In this document: piece after piece, positions 8,050 to 16,352 of the stretch
How positions within the stretch are numbered: position 1 is the stretch's first letter
Layout of the letters: each line of letters opens with the position of its first letter
NCBI RefSeq assembly: GCF_030929555.1
Contig: NZ_JAVFVT010000020.1
Location: 62,001-126,000 of the forward strand
Direction of reading: 5' to 3'
From: Paenibacillus sp. LHD-117
GTDB taxonomy: Bacteria > Bacillota > Bacilli > Paenibacillales > Paenibacillaceae
Length of the DNA stretch: 64,000 nt
Translations under genes and position numbers: made by a program
Notes under the pieces: model-generated
Told to the model about the DNA's origin: nothing
Database searches by the model: none
Seen by the model: the letters and a program-made list of their open reading frames with translations, nothing else

Positions 8050-10354
8050 AAGTGCCTCCTTGTTTCATAAACCCGATATCATCCAGCATGATCCGGCCGC
8101 GCGCGGTCCGGAAATGAAAGCTTATGGATATAATATTCTCAGGCAAGAGATGCGCGCTGCCGCCGTCCTCCGACCTGAATCTCTCCATCGGTATGACAAA
8201 GGATTGGAACACGGCTTCCGCCGGCTCCTTGTACTTGCGATCCTTCGCCTTTCGCTCCAGCCAGCCCATAGACATAAACGACGCATAAGAAGGCGGCTGT
8301 AACGGCGCGACGTCATTCAGCATGAGAGACCAGACCCCGCCCGACCGATCGTTTAGAATCAGCTCCACATCCGGCAAGGGGGGCAATCGCTTGCTGGTTC
8401 CGGTACCGGACTCCGATTCAAGCAGCTTCCATTCGGAATTGGCGAGAGAGAACAGCAAGCTTCCTCCCGCATAGTCGCGCAACCTGTCGCTCGCATCCTG
8501 CCGAAGGGCAAGCGTGATAGCCGCATCCGGCTCTTGCCACTCGAGCAGCATGCCGTCCGTTCCCCGGTCGTTGCCGCCTCGGTCCTTGGAAGCCTCCTTC
8601 TTCGCCTCCATTCGCCGAGTCGAAGTTTCCTTTACGAGGGAATTCGCATGCTCGTAATTCTCGACCTCAAGCATGGCCGAGCTTTCGTAACGGTTCACGT
8701 AGCGTGTCGTAGCGGGCAGCCAATCGCTGCCGCTTCGATAATCCTGGAACAACGCTTCGTATTGCTCCCGGCCGTGAAGGGTGGCTTCGAGGAACGCGCT
8801 AATATACGTTTTGGCAATTTGCCGCTGATCCTCCGCCTTCATCAATCCATCCAAATTGAGAAACAATCCGCCGGGAAGCCGCTCGTCCATTCGGCCCCAT
8901 TCGGTATTAAATTGACTATGGTTGGCGTTCGAAAGGTACAATTCAGCCTTGAACAGCGCTTCTCCGCCATTGAAAGATACTCTATTATATTGCCGGTCTC
9001 CATAAAAATTATTGACGTCGGCATCCATGGCGCCTTGCAGCGTCAAATAATTGACATCCGTCAGCCTCGCCGACTTATCGTCAACCCGCTTGTCCGTCGG
9101 CGCGATCGCGATGACGGAACGTATACGAAGGTACTCCAGACTGCCCAAGGTATCGTCCTTTTTGAACCAACGACCCGCATCGGCGGCCATTGCTACCGCT
9201 TGCCCGCCCCTGGAGTGCCCGATCAGCGCGACGGATTGCCAGTCTACTTTGCCCGTAAAGGCGTTCCCGGCTTTTTGATCAAGGCCTTGCAGGAACTGCA
9301 GATGTTTGAGCATCAGCCACGCCCTCATCTTCATGTCGTCGTTCGGCAGACTGGACCAGACGGAATAATTAAGGAAATTCGAATCGACCGAAACGGCGAT
9401 CATCCCTCTGCTCGCCAGCAGTTCCCCCAAATAGCCATATCCCCCGTCCGAAAAATCTTCCATCAAATGATTGCCATGAACCATCAGGACGAGCGGGAAC
9501 TTCCCCTCGCCTTCAGGCAACCAAACGCGGCCGTTCAAAGGCAAGTCATGCTCGTCAAACCCCCAAAATGCCGTCTTGAGGTTCGACCAGCTTGTTATGT
9601 ATCCCGAAGCGTCAACTTCTTCCGAAACGATGTCCGCATCTTCTCCGAACCGTTTGCGATGTTTGTCTTTGCCGCTGCCGTACGAGAACGTTACGACTTC
9701 ATAAGACCCTGGCATGGAGGGATCGTCCAGCTTGATCTTCGCCGCCGGTATGGCAGCCACGGCTGCTTCGTCTCCCGGATCCGCCGACGGCGCTTCTCTC
9801 TCTGGCTGAACGGCAGGCTGAGGGAACCCCGATAACATGATCGCGCAGGCTGCCCCGATCGCAACCAGACCGGCAACCGCAGCTTTCCGCGCGGCAGATG
9901 TCCGGCTTATAAGCAACCGACCCAAACATAAACCCGTTATAACGCCTGTCAGCGTATAGGCCCCGGCAATAATGAGGGAGGGCACGATGCCAAGATCGGA
10001 GAAATAGATAATCAAATAAGTTTGCCCGCCGACATAGCAGCTTACGGACAGCAGCCTGCGCGGAAGCGGCACGACGAGAAACGAGAATAAGACCGTTAAG
10101 CCATATCCCGCCAGCAGCATGGCAAGGCCGTTCGCCGCCAGAAATAGCAGCTGATCCGGCCATGCTCCGAATCCGGTCGGCATCCCTAAGGCCGCAACCG
10201 ACATCGCGGCGGTACCGAACCATGCGACGCTCCCGGCAGCGATGTTCGTAAGACGGTTATCCTTCGATAGTCTTTCTTGATAACGACGCTTCATCCATGC
10301 GAACGCCGACCGGCGCTTGACGGCAAGCGGTTGCTCGTCCAGCATCTCCGTCAT
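8024..10354 (-). CDS. Membrane-anchored alpha/beta hydrolase
   Basis: The 776-residue product starts with about five hydrophobic segments (roughly residues 35-190) and then carries a soluble alpha/beta hydrolase: HGN near the oxyanion loop, the nucleophile elbow GHSRGG with S381, and a likely catalytic H479 in NANHSQF. The fold resembles chlorophyllase/PAF-acetylhydrolase type hydrolases. A C-terminal region of about 200 residues, rich in beta strands, follows the hydrolase. The substrate cannot be inferred. The frame opens at TTG 10375, but ATG 10354 overlaps the stop of the ATPase gene as ATGA and is preferred. It ends 26 bases inside helD, making it the middle gene of a tightly packed operon. 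Confidence 0.8.
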   Translation of the reverse strand: MTEMLDEQPLAVKRRSAFAWMKRRYQERLSKDNRLTNIAAGSVAWFGTAAMSVAALGMPTGFGAWPDQLLFLAANGLAMLLAGYGLTVLFSFLVVPLPRRLLSVSCYVGGQTYLIIYFSDLGIVPSLIIAGAYTLTGVITGLCLGRLLISRTSAARKAAVAGLVAIGAACAIMLSGFPQPAVQPEREAPSADPGDEAAVAAIPAAKIKLDDPSMPGSYEVVTFSYGSGKDKHRKRFGEDADIVSEEVDASGYITSWSNLKTAFWGFDEHDLPLNGRVWLPEGEGKFPLVLMVHGNHLMEDFSDGGYGYLGELLASRGMIAVSVDSNFLNYSVWSSLPNDDMKMRAWLMLKHLQFLQGLDQKAGNAFTGKVDWQSVALIGHSRGGQAVAMAADAGRWFKKDDTLGSLEYLRIRSVIAIAPTDKRVDDKSARLTDVNYLTLQGAMDADVNNFYGDRQYNRVSFNGGEALFKAELYLSNANHSQFNTEWGRMDERLPGGLFLNLDGLMKAEDQRQIAKTYISAFLEATLHGREQYEALFQDYRSGSDWLPATTRYVNRYESSAMLEVENYEHANSLVKETSTRRMEAKKEASKDRGGNDRGTDGMLLEWQEPDAAITLALRQDASDRLRDYAGGSLLFSLANSEWKLLESESGTGTSKRLPPLPDVELILNDRSGGVWSLMLNDVAPLQPPSYASFMSMGWLERKAKDRKYKEPAEAVFQSFVIPMERFRSEDGGSAHLLPENIISISFHFRTARGRIMLDDIGFMKQGGTYVEYQSSP

Positions 10355-11130
10355 GTCGACTTGACCGATAGCCAATAACGCCCGTTCATACGCTCAATAT
10401 GAACCGGAACATCCAGAAACTCGGACATGCGCTCAGGCGACATGAGCTCCTCCGTACGATCGGCTGCGAACACCTTGCCTTGCTTAATGAGCAGCGAATG
10501 TCCGAAGCAAGGCAATATTTCTTCCACGTGATGCGTAACGTAAATCAATGTAGGCGGATTCTCTTCTCCGGCGATCGTTCCGATCATGGAAAGCAGCTGC
10601 TCTCTGGCGAAAATATCTAGGCCCGTACACGGCTCGTCCAGAATTAGCAATTCCGGATTATTCATTAAAGCCCTGGCGATGAGTACGCGTTGACGTTCGC
10701 CTTGGGACAAGGTTTGGTACGCGCGATTCATCAATCTCTCGCACCCTAGCGATTGCATCAGCGATCGCGCTCGGTCGAGATCGCTCTCCTGGAGCTCGTC
10801 GTAAACGCCTATGGTCGAATGTTTGCCGCTCAAGACGATCTGCAGAGCTTCGCCGCTCCCGTACAGCTTCTGCTGCAAGGAAGTGCTGACCCATCCGATC
10901 CTTTTGCGAAGCTCTCTCAAATCGTATTCACCGAACGCATGGCCAAGGACACTGATCTTGCCCGTCGTCGGCCAAATATAACCGTTGATCATGTTAAGCA
11001 GCGTCGTCTTGCCGGAACCGTTTAATCCGAGCAAACACCAATGCTCCCCGCGTTTCACTTGCCAGTTCATGCCGCTAAGAATGGTTTCGTCCCCGCGTTC
11101 CCACGAAATATTCTGGATGTCGATTACCAC
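10351..11130 (-). CDS. Single-domain ABC transporter ATP-binding protein (YlmA-like)
   Basis: This is a single nucleotide-binding domain of 259 residues: Walker A GLNGSGKT, Q-loop region, signature TLSQGERQR, Walker B LLILDEPCTGLD and a switch histidine in YVTHHVEE. No membrane permease gene is adjacent, so it either pairs with an unlinked permease or acts outside transport. The frame runs back to 11268 but the GTG at 11130 has GGAGGAGG eight bases upstream (TTG 11133 is the other option) and gives the expected length. The stop overlaps the hydrolase start by four bases. A strong sigma-A promoter lies about 55 bases upstream. Confidence 0.88.
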   Translation of the reverse strand: MVIDIQNISWERGDETILSGMNWQVKRGEHWCLLGLNGSGKTTLLNMINGYIWPTTGKISVLGHAFGEYDLRELRKRIGWVSTSLQQKLYGSGEALQIVLSGKHSTIGVYDELQESDLDRARSLMQSLGCERLMNRAYQTLSQGERQRVLIARALMNNPELLILDEPCTGLDIFAREQLLSMIGTIAGEENPPTLIYVTHHVEEILPCFGHSLLIKQGKVFAADRTEELMSPERMSEFLDVPVHIERMNGRYWLSVKST

Positions 11131-11185
11131 CAAAATGTCCTCCTCCGCACCATTGTTTCCCAGTTGCTTTACGAATAGGTTCTCT

Positions 11186-11213
11186 ATTTTATCATAGCTG
11201 TATCGCCTGTCAA
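11186..11213 (-). promoter_or_regulatory. Sigma-A promoter of the ABC ATPase-hydrolase-helD operon
   Basis: On the minus strand a perfect TTGACA (11213-11208) is followed after 16 bases by TAAAAT (11191-11186). The start point would be near 11179, giving a leader of about 50 bases before the GTG at 11130. Confidence 0.75.
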
Positions 11214-11270
11214 TTGGAAGCGTCCTGGACTTTGCGGAAAGCATGAACCTTGCGGAGCAAACAAACAAAT

Positions 11271-11294
11271 AAAAAAGGCTGCCGAACGGCAGCC
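11271..11294 (-). terminator. Rho-independent terminator after the DUF4190-like gene
   Basis: The perfect inverted repeat GGCTGCCG...CGGCAGCC (11277-11294) is followed on the minus strand by a run of six T. It lies 15 bases after the stop of the gene at 11309 and separates it from the ABC operon. Confidence 0.85.
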
Positions 11295-11308
11295 CTGGAG
11301 GCGAACGA

Positions 11309-11746
11309 TTACGTTAAAGCGTAATAAAAGGGAACAATAATTAAATTTAGTGCCAATGCAACCAAGCCGATTCCCATCGCCCAGCCTCCGAGCCCTCTAG
11401 CCCCTCGGCGATATGCGATAAATCCGAGAACCGCGGCCGTAGCCCCGATCAGCACCGGCCATATGAACCATGACGCGATTGCGAAGACGAGCGCCACCCA
11501 GCCCAGCGCCGTTCCGCTGCTCTCCGTATCGGCATCCATCGCGGCCATTCCGCTCGCCGGTCGATGATCGGCCGCCGCAGGCATGCCATAAGCGAAGTCA
11601 GCTCCCATTTCTTCGTTAAAGGCTCCTGCGTTAGGCAGGTTCGTCGGCGTACCGACATTCGTCGGAGCGAATGCAGGGGCATCCGAGCCTGTCTTCAGTT
11701 CATGGTTATTGTAAATATCATCGTCTCGTTTCACCTGATCGTCCAT
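11309..11746 (-). CDS. Small membrane protein, DUF4190-like C terminus
   Basis: The 145-residue product has an acidic, proline- and alanine-rich N-terminal half of low complexity and a C-terminal pair of membrane helices (GWVALVFAIASWFIWPVLIG and GWAMGIGLVALALNLIIVPF) joined by a short loop, GFIAYRRGARGLGG. That two-helix hairpin with a basic/glycine loop is characteristic of DUF4190-type proteins; the function is unknown. The ATG at 11746 follows AAGGAG about ten bases upstream (a TTG one codon earlier is possible), so the upstream extension of the frame, which overlaps the DUF1540 gene, is rejected. The DUF1540 stop is only seven bases upstream, so the two are likely co-transcribed. Confidence 0.72.
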   Translation of the reverse strand: MDDQVKRDDDIYNNHELKTGSDAPAFAPTNVGTPTNLPNAGAFNEEMGADFAYGMPAAADHRPASGMAAMDADTESSGTALGWVALVFAIASWFIWPVLIGATAAVLGFIAYRRGARGLGGWAMGIGLVALALNLIIVPFYYALT

Positions 11747-11753
11747 CAATCGT

Positions 11754-11966
11754 TCACTCCTTCGGTTTAAAGGTGTGACAGCAAGTAGCCGCGGATTGCT
11801 CGGCTTGGTCCTGGTGATACAATCCCAGCTCGTCGCCGGCGAATTCTTCATTGAATGAAGCTTTGGCATGCTGGTCGATATCGATCATGATTTCGGCTGC
11901 TCCGCAATTATTGCCTTCCTTCCAGAAACTGCAATTGGCTACGCTGCAACTTACGCCTTTCGGCAT
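11754..11966 (-). CDS. DUF1540 domain-containing protein
   Basis: This is a 70-residue cysteine-rich protein: MPKGVSCSVANCSFWKEGNN followed by CGAAEIMIDID and, near the C terminus, the adjacent pair in ATCCHTFKPKE. The pattern C-x4-C-x8-C with the IxID segment matches DUF1540, a small family in Firmicutes that is presumed to bind metal and has no firm function. The ATG at 11966 is seven bases after a perfect GGAGGTGAT. That site lies in the 3' arm of a strong hairpin (11972-12011), so its translation could be limited when the hairpin forms. Confidence 0.85.
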   Translation of the reverse strand: MPKGVSCSVANCSFWKEGNNCGAAEIMIDIDQHAKASFNEEFAGDELGLYHQDQAEQSAATCCHTFKPKE

Positions 11967-12011
11967 AAAAAAATCACCTCCGCTATCATTGTCCCTCAAG
12001 CGGAGGCGATT
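11967..12011 (-). terminator. Terminator-like hairpin overlapping the DUF1540 ribosome binding site
   Basis: On the minus strand AATCGCCTCCGCT (12011-11999) can pair over 13 positions, with one G-U wobble, to AGCGGAGGTGATT (11984-11972), with a 14-base loop; a run of seven T starting inside the end of the stem follows directly. It begins about ten bases after the ypuI stop, as an intrinsic terminator would. Its 3' arm is the entire perfect ribosome binding site of the DUF1540 gene, whose ATG follows the T run. Confidence 0.75.
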
Positions 12012-12021
12012 CATTCTTGCC

Positions 12022-12522
12022 TTATTTTTGCCCTTGCATACGGCGTTGCGTCATATAATCGCTCTCATAATAAGACAGGTCGTCGCGAAGTTCTTCGTAC
12101 ACCTTGGATACGCCGAGAACGACGTCGCGAGCATCGCGAACCGGCTTGTACCGGAAACGGATGGCGTCTTGGCCCGTGTAAGCATAACGGCCGTCTTCGG
12201 AATAACATTCGTTTTTCGGATAGAAAAACGCGTTCACGCAATGATGGTACACCTCGTACAAAACGCGCTCTCCGTGCTCGGTATCGAAATTAGGCCTTCT
12301 GAGCAAAACTCCCAGCTTCTCGACCGCGACCTCAGAATAAACCAATAAATGACGCAGATCGGACAACAGTCCTTTGTAAAATAATTCGGCGCCCTCTCCT
12401 CCGTCTTCCCCGACAAGGCCCGCGAGGGCGTGATTGTTCAAGAACGGCTCCAGCTGGGCAACTGCTTCTTTAAGTTTCTCGCGCGAGGTTTCAGTTAACG
12501 CTTTAACATTCGTCGATGGCAT
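12022..12522 (-). CDS. ypuI: YpuI family protein (DUF3907)
   Basis: The 166-residue soluble protein resembles Bacillus YpuI (DUF3907): an N-terminal helical part (REKLKEAVAQLEPFLNNH) and a C-terminal part rich in aromatic and charged residues (VYHHCVNAFFYPKNECY, YTGQDAIRFRY). Its function is unknown. There is no signal peptide or membrane segment. The ATG at 12522 follows AAGGGGAT. It is probably transcribed from a weak promoter around 12645-12674 and ends just before the hairpin shared with the DUF1540 leader. Confidence 0.75.
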   Translation of the reverse strand: MPSTNVKALTETSREKLKEAVAQLEPFLNNHALAGLVGEDGGEGAELFYKGLLSDLRHLLVYSEVAVEKLGVLLRRPNFDTEHGERVLYEVYHHCVNAFFYPKNECYSEDGRYAYTGQDAIRFRYKPVRDARDVVLGVSKVYEELRDDLSYYESDYMTQRRMQGQK

Positions 12523-12644
12523 GGTGGTAGATCCCCTTTCCTATTCCAAACAAGTGTAAACGGCTATCGCTGTCCGCTGGCGGCAAGCAAAAGCTAACGT
12601 TTCACGGCGAAATATAAGCCCAGTACAAAGCAAGCTCATACCTT

Positions 12645-12674
12645 CTTATATTTCAAAAAAACTATAAACATCAA
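12645..12674 (-). promoter_or_regulatory. Candidate sigma-A promoter for ypuI
   Basis: TTGATG (12674-12669) and TATAAG (12650-12645) are separated by 18 bases on the minus strand. The -35 box is only a moderate match. The rest of the 278-base gap between ypuI and the divergent protease gene shows no clear plus-strand promoter. Confidence 0.35.
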
Positions 12675-12800
12675 CATCGTACCACAAATTCCATTGAAAC
12701 GGTACTGGCGTTTCGCGATTCTGTCGCATAATTTACTGTTCGCGGTCGGAGTCTAAAGAGAAGTTATTAACGAATCAATCCATCATACGGAGGCATCGAA

Positions 12801-14648
12801 ATGCGAAAATCATGGATCGCCGCTTTCACCATTCTTGCCGTTGCCGCCCTGCTTATACCGGCAACGCCGTTATTCGCTCCACGCTCCGGCCCGTCGCGCG
12901 AGGCGCCGAAGTCGATTCCGTTCTCCTCCAGCAAGGAACAGAAGCTTAAGCTTACCGAGCTGCAGCATGATATGGATGCCACTGCCTTGCTCATGACATC
13001 GGAATCCGCCAAGGACTTCCGGCACATCCTCAAAGCGAGCGGACATTCTTCCAGCGCCGCTTCCGACGGCATTGCCGCTCTAATGAAGGAGCATTCGCAT
13101 TTTAGCTACATTAACTGGATGTCGGGAAGCAAGTCGATTCATCGAGGCACGGTTCCCGAATCCGCGAACGGAGCGGCCAAAACCTATTTGAGCGAAGCCG
13201 CAGCCAAGCTGAAAGAAGGAAACGGCTACGAATCAAAATCGTTTACCGGAAAAAACGGCAGCAGATTCGTTGTGCTGGGCGTACCAGACGCGCAAGAACG
13301 AGGGAGCGGCGTGATCGGCATTCTCAAACAAGATATCGTGGGTCAGGTCGAGCTTCATCAAAAACGAAATTTGCGGCTTATCCCATATCCCGCCGAGGGC
13401 AATTACCGGATCGAATCCGTAGCACCGAATTCGACCAGAGACATAACGGTCAGGAACGGCGAAGATAACGGCAATGCGAGTCATTACCATATTCGTGATG
13501 TCGTCGTACATTTCGTGAACCGACCGACGGGATCGGACTTGGAAAAAATCAAACGCGACGTCAATGCGGAGTCGATTCAGCAAATCGGAGATACTTACGT
13601 TTTCCGTTCCCGATCGATGGAAACCGAAGGATTAATGAACTATTTCAAAGCAAATTGGAAAACCGAATACACCGAGCCGCATTACCTCTATCTCACGAAT
13701 GAAACGGCGGATAACGCCACCATCGTACCGAACGACGCGCTTTATTCGCAATATCAATGGAATTTGCCCTCGATCGAGACGGAGAAGGGCTGGACCGTAT
13801 CCAAGGGGGATGAAGGTGTCATAATCGCGGTGCTCGACACGGGCGTTCAGAGCAACCACCCCGATTTGAAAGACAAGCTCATTGAAGGAACCAACATCGT
13901 CAGCAATAATTCCGCTCCCGATGACGATGTCGGTCATGGCACCCATGTCGCCGGCATTATCGGTGCGTCCGTCAATAATGGCGAAGGTGTCGCGGGCGTT
14001 TCTTGGTATAACAAAATTATGCCCATCAAGGTACTCGACAGCAGCGGCGCGGGATCCACGTATTCCGTCGCGCAAGGCATCATCTGGGCGGTCGACCATG
14101 GCGCCAAGGTCATTAACATGAGCCTCGGCAACTATGCTCAAGCCGATTTCCTGCATGACGCCATTAAATACGCATACGAACGGGATGTCGTCCTCATCGC
14201 CGCAAGCGGGAACGACAATACGGAACGGCCGGGATATCCGGCTGCTTATCCGGAAGTGTTCGCGGTCGCCGCAACGAATAATAACAAAGAAAAAGCCTCG
14301 TTCTCGAACTACGGCGATTACATCGACGTTGCCGCCCCGGGCGATAGTATCGCGAGCACATATCCAGGCAGCCAATATGCCGCTTTGTCAGGCACATCCA
14401 TGGCAAGTCCGCATGTCGCTGCGCTTGCTGGCTTGATTCGATCGGTCAACCCGGATTTGTCGAACGAGGAAGTGATGGAAATCATGCGTGTGTCCGCACG
14501 CGATTTGGGCACGGACGGCAAGGATATCTACTTCGGCTACGGCGAGATCGATGTGAACAAGGCGCTGAATGCCGCTACAGGCTACGGCGGAACGCTGCAG
14601 AACTTTCCGCAGAAAGTGAAACGGCGGCTTGCGCAAGCCGAAGAATAA
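12801..14648 (+). CDS. Secreted S8 family serine peptidase (subtilase)
   Basis: The 615-residue precursor has a signal peptide or membrane anchor (residues 1 to about 26, IAAFTILAVAALLIPATPLF), a long pro-region to about residue 320 that ends with an inhibitor-I9-like segment (VVVHFVNRPTGSDLEKIKRD), and a subtilisin catalytic domain. The triad is D346 in VLDTGV, H379 in GHGTHVAG and S533 in SGTSMASPH, with oxyanion N471 in ASGND. It should be exported, self-process and degrade extracellular protein. It starts at ATG 12801 behind ACGGAGG. It stands alone on the plus strand and ends before a hairpin shared with the 3' end of rnpB. Confidence 0.93.
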   Translation: MRKSWIAAFTILAVAALLIPATPLFAPRSGPSREAPKSIPFSSSKEQKLKLTELQHDMDATALLMTSESAKDFRHILKASGHSSSAASDGIAALMKEHSHFSYINWMSGSKSIHRGTVPESANGAAKTYLSEAAAKLKEGNGYESKSFTGKNGSRFVVLGVPDAQERGSGVIGILKQDIVGQVELHQKRNLRLIPYPAEGNYRIESVAPNSTRDITVRNGEDNGNASHYHIRDVVVHFVNRPTGSDLEKIKRDVNAESIQQIGDTYVFRSRSMETEGLMNYFKANWKTEYTEPHYLYLTNETADNATIVPNDALYSQYQWNLPSIETEKGWTVSKGDEGVIIAVLDTGVQSNHPDLKDKLIEGTNIVSNNSAPDDDVGHGTHVAGIIGASVNNGEGVAGVSWYNKIMPIKVLDSSGAGSTYSVAQGIIWAVDHGAKVINMSLGNYAQADFLHDAIKYAYERDVVLIAASGNDNTERPGYPAAYPEVFAVAATNNNKEKASFSNYGDYIDVAAPGDSIASTYPGSQYAALSGTSMASPHVAALAGLIRSVNPDLSNEEVMEIMRVSARDLGTDGKDIYFGYGEIDVNKALNAATGYGGTLQNFPQKVKRRLAQAEE

Positions 14649-14670
14649 ATTCCTCCTTACAAACGACAAA

Positions 14671-14694
14671 AGCTGCTCCCGTGAAGGAGCAGCT
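14671..14694. terminator. Hairpin between the subtilase gene and rnpB, possibly bidirectional
   Basis: AGCTGCTCC (14671-14679) pairs perfectly with GGAGCAGCT (14686-14694). On the minus strand it is followed by TTTTGTCGTTT, fitting a terminator for rnpB; on plus the T tract after it is poor but it lies 22 bases past the protease stop. Confidence 0.6.
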
Positions 14695-14731
14695 GCTTGT
14701 TTGATGTTGGAATGGTTTGATAAATTCGTTG

Positions 14732-15137
14732 CGGAAAGTTTGCCGTAAGCCGGGTTCTGTACTTCTGGTGGTGCGAACGGGAACGACCCTCCCACTATGA
14801 AGCGACAATCATCTATCTAGGCCGTACATTGCTGCACGGCTCCAGCAACCAACCCGGACGCGCCTCGGGCTAAGGCTGCAGCGCGAAGCTGCCGCGTCCT
14901 CTCGGTCTTGCTCCAGATGGGGTTTACCAGGAACGTAGTCACCTGCGCTCCTCGTGGTCTCTTACACCACGGTTCCATCCTTGCCTGTGCCGGCTAAGCC
15001 GGCCATCGGCGGTCCATTTCTGTGGCACTATCCTTCAGCTCGCGCTGACTGGACGTTATCCAGCATCCTGCCCTGTGGAGCCCGGACTTTCCTCTCGCAG
15101 CAACAAGGCTGCCAGCGATTGTCTGTCAAACTTTCCG
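14732..15137 (-). ncRNA. rnpB: RNase P RNA (M1-type, class A features)
   Basis: This is the catalytic RNA that trims tRNA 5' leaders. On the minus strand it has the 5' signature GAGGAAAGTCCGGGCTCC, the GGTAAACCCC region, AGATAGATGATTGTCG and the 3' signature ACAGAACCCGGCTTA. Helix P1 closes the molecule: CGGAAAGTTTG at the 5' end (15137-15127) pairs with CAAACTTTCCG at the 3' end (14742-14732), giving about 406 bases. The segments GGACCGCCGATGGCC and GGAGCAAGACC match the class A architecture and not the Bacillus class B layout. The exact ends are inferred from P1. Confidence 0.93.
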
Positions 15138-15230
15138 TTGCAGAACTAAGTATACAAGGTTTGCTCCCAAAGCTCAACCCCGAGATCGTTGCCGATTGAG
15201 GGGATCTCTGCCAAAGACGGACGCCGGCGC

Positions 15231-16352
15231 TTACAAGAACGTAAACGGCTCCGTATTCAGCCTGGAAGCCGCCACTTCGGTCGCGTACTTAGCCTGCGCA
15301 AGCTCATTCGCAAGCCAATCGGCCAACTTGCTCTTCATTACTTTCTCGATGTTATGACCCGCGTCGATGATTGTCATCCCCGCGGCAAGGGCGTCATGAG
15401 CTGTATGGTAATCGATATCGCCTGTAATCAGCACATCGGCCCCGGCAAACTTCGCGTGGCGCACGTAACGGCCGCCTGAGCCGCCTAATACGGCAGCTTT
15501 GCGAATCGGCTTGTCGAGCGGTCCTACAACTCGCAGCATCGGCACGTCGAATGCTTCCTTGAGTCTAACAGCCAGCTCTCCGAGCGTCGATTCCCGTTCC
15601 AGCTTCCCTGAACGGCCAAGCCCAAACGATCTTCCCTTCAGATCCATTGGATAAAGATCGTAAGCGACCTCTTCGTAGGGATGAGCCTTCAGCATGGCGG
15701 CAACCGTCTTGCGCTCAAGACTATACGGCACGACCGTTTCGATCCGAACCTCGTCCGCCCGCTCCAGCCTTCCTTGCGCGCCCTTGAACGGGTTCGCTCC
15801 TTCGCCAGGCATGAAGGTTCCCGTCCCTTTCGTGTTGAAGCTGCAATGGCTGTAATTGCCGATATGCCCGGCGCCTGTTCTCAGAATGGCTTCCAATACA
15901 GCTTCGTGATGGCTTTCCGGCACATAAACGGCAAGCTTGTATAGTTTATCGGTATGCACTTCTTCCAAACATTGTCGGTCTTCCGCGGCTATCCCTATTT
16001 GATCCGCCAACCAATCGTTAATGCCCCCGTCCGCAACGTCGAGGTTGGTATGCGATATATAGACGGCTACATCGTGTTTGATTAACTTCTCGTACAGCTT
16101 GCCCGCGGGAGTCGACGTGTCGAGCTTCGCTAACGGACGATAGATGATGGCATGATGCGCGATAATCAGATCGACGCCTGCAGCAATCGCTTCATCCGTG
16201 ACCTCTTCCGTAACGTCAAGCGCGATCAAAATTTTGCATATCGGTTTGTTCAGCGTGCCTAATTGAAGACCGATCTTGTCGTTTTCAACCGCGTAATGTT
16301 TGGGCGCTAGCCGCTCTATGATCTGGACTACCGTATGCCCGTTTGCAAACAT
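15231..16352 (-). CDS. yqfO: Nif3-like dinuclear metal centre protein YqfO
   Basis: The 373-residue product matches the length of Bacillus YqfO. The two Nif3 halves (about residues 1-130 and 240-373) flank the inserted PII-like module (KLYKLAVYVPESHHEAVLEAIL). Metal ligands are visible in LIIAHHAIIY, SHTNLDVADGG and, in the C-terminal half, TGDIDYHTAHDA with IDAGHNIEK. It forms a toroid hexamer and has been linked to GTP cyclohydrolase-like and metal-related roles, but the physiological function is not settled. The ATG at 16352 follows GGAGGTG and lies 25 bases inside trmK, an overlap that is also seen in relatives; the longer upstream frame is rejected. Confidence 0.93.
   Translation of the reverse strand: MFANGHTVVQIIERLAPKHYAVENDKIGLQLGTLNKPICKILIALDVTEEVTDEAIAAGVDLIIAHHAIIYRPLAKLDTSTPAGKLYEKLIKHDVAVYISHTNLDVADGGINDWLADQIGIAAEDRQCLEEVHTDKLYKLAVYVPESHHEAVLEAILRTGAGHIGNYSHCSFNTKGTGTFMPGEGANPFKGAQGRLERADEVRIETVVPYSLERKTVAAMLKAHPYEEVAYDLYPMDLKGRSFGLGRSGKLERESTLGELAVRLKEAFDVPMLRVVGPLDKPIRKAAVLGGSGGRYVRHAKFAGADVLITGDIDYHTAHDALAAGMTIIDAGHNIEKVMKSKLADWLANELAQAKYATEVAASRLNTEPFTFL

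Noticed and set aside
8534..9835. 433-codon plus-strand frame opposite the alpha/beta hydrolase
   Set aside because: No ribosome site or recognisable motif; it mirrors a clearly coding minus-strand gene with a GxSxG site and arises from GC-rich codon bias.
13632..14375. 247-codon minus-strand frame opposite the subtilase
   Set aside because: The plus strand carries the full D346/H379/S533 triad; the antisense frame has no features.
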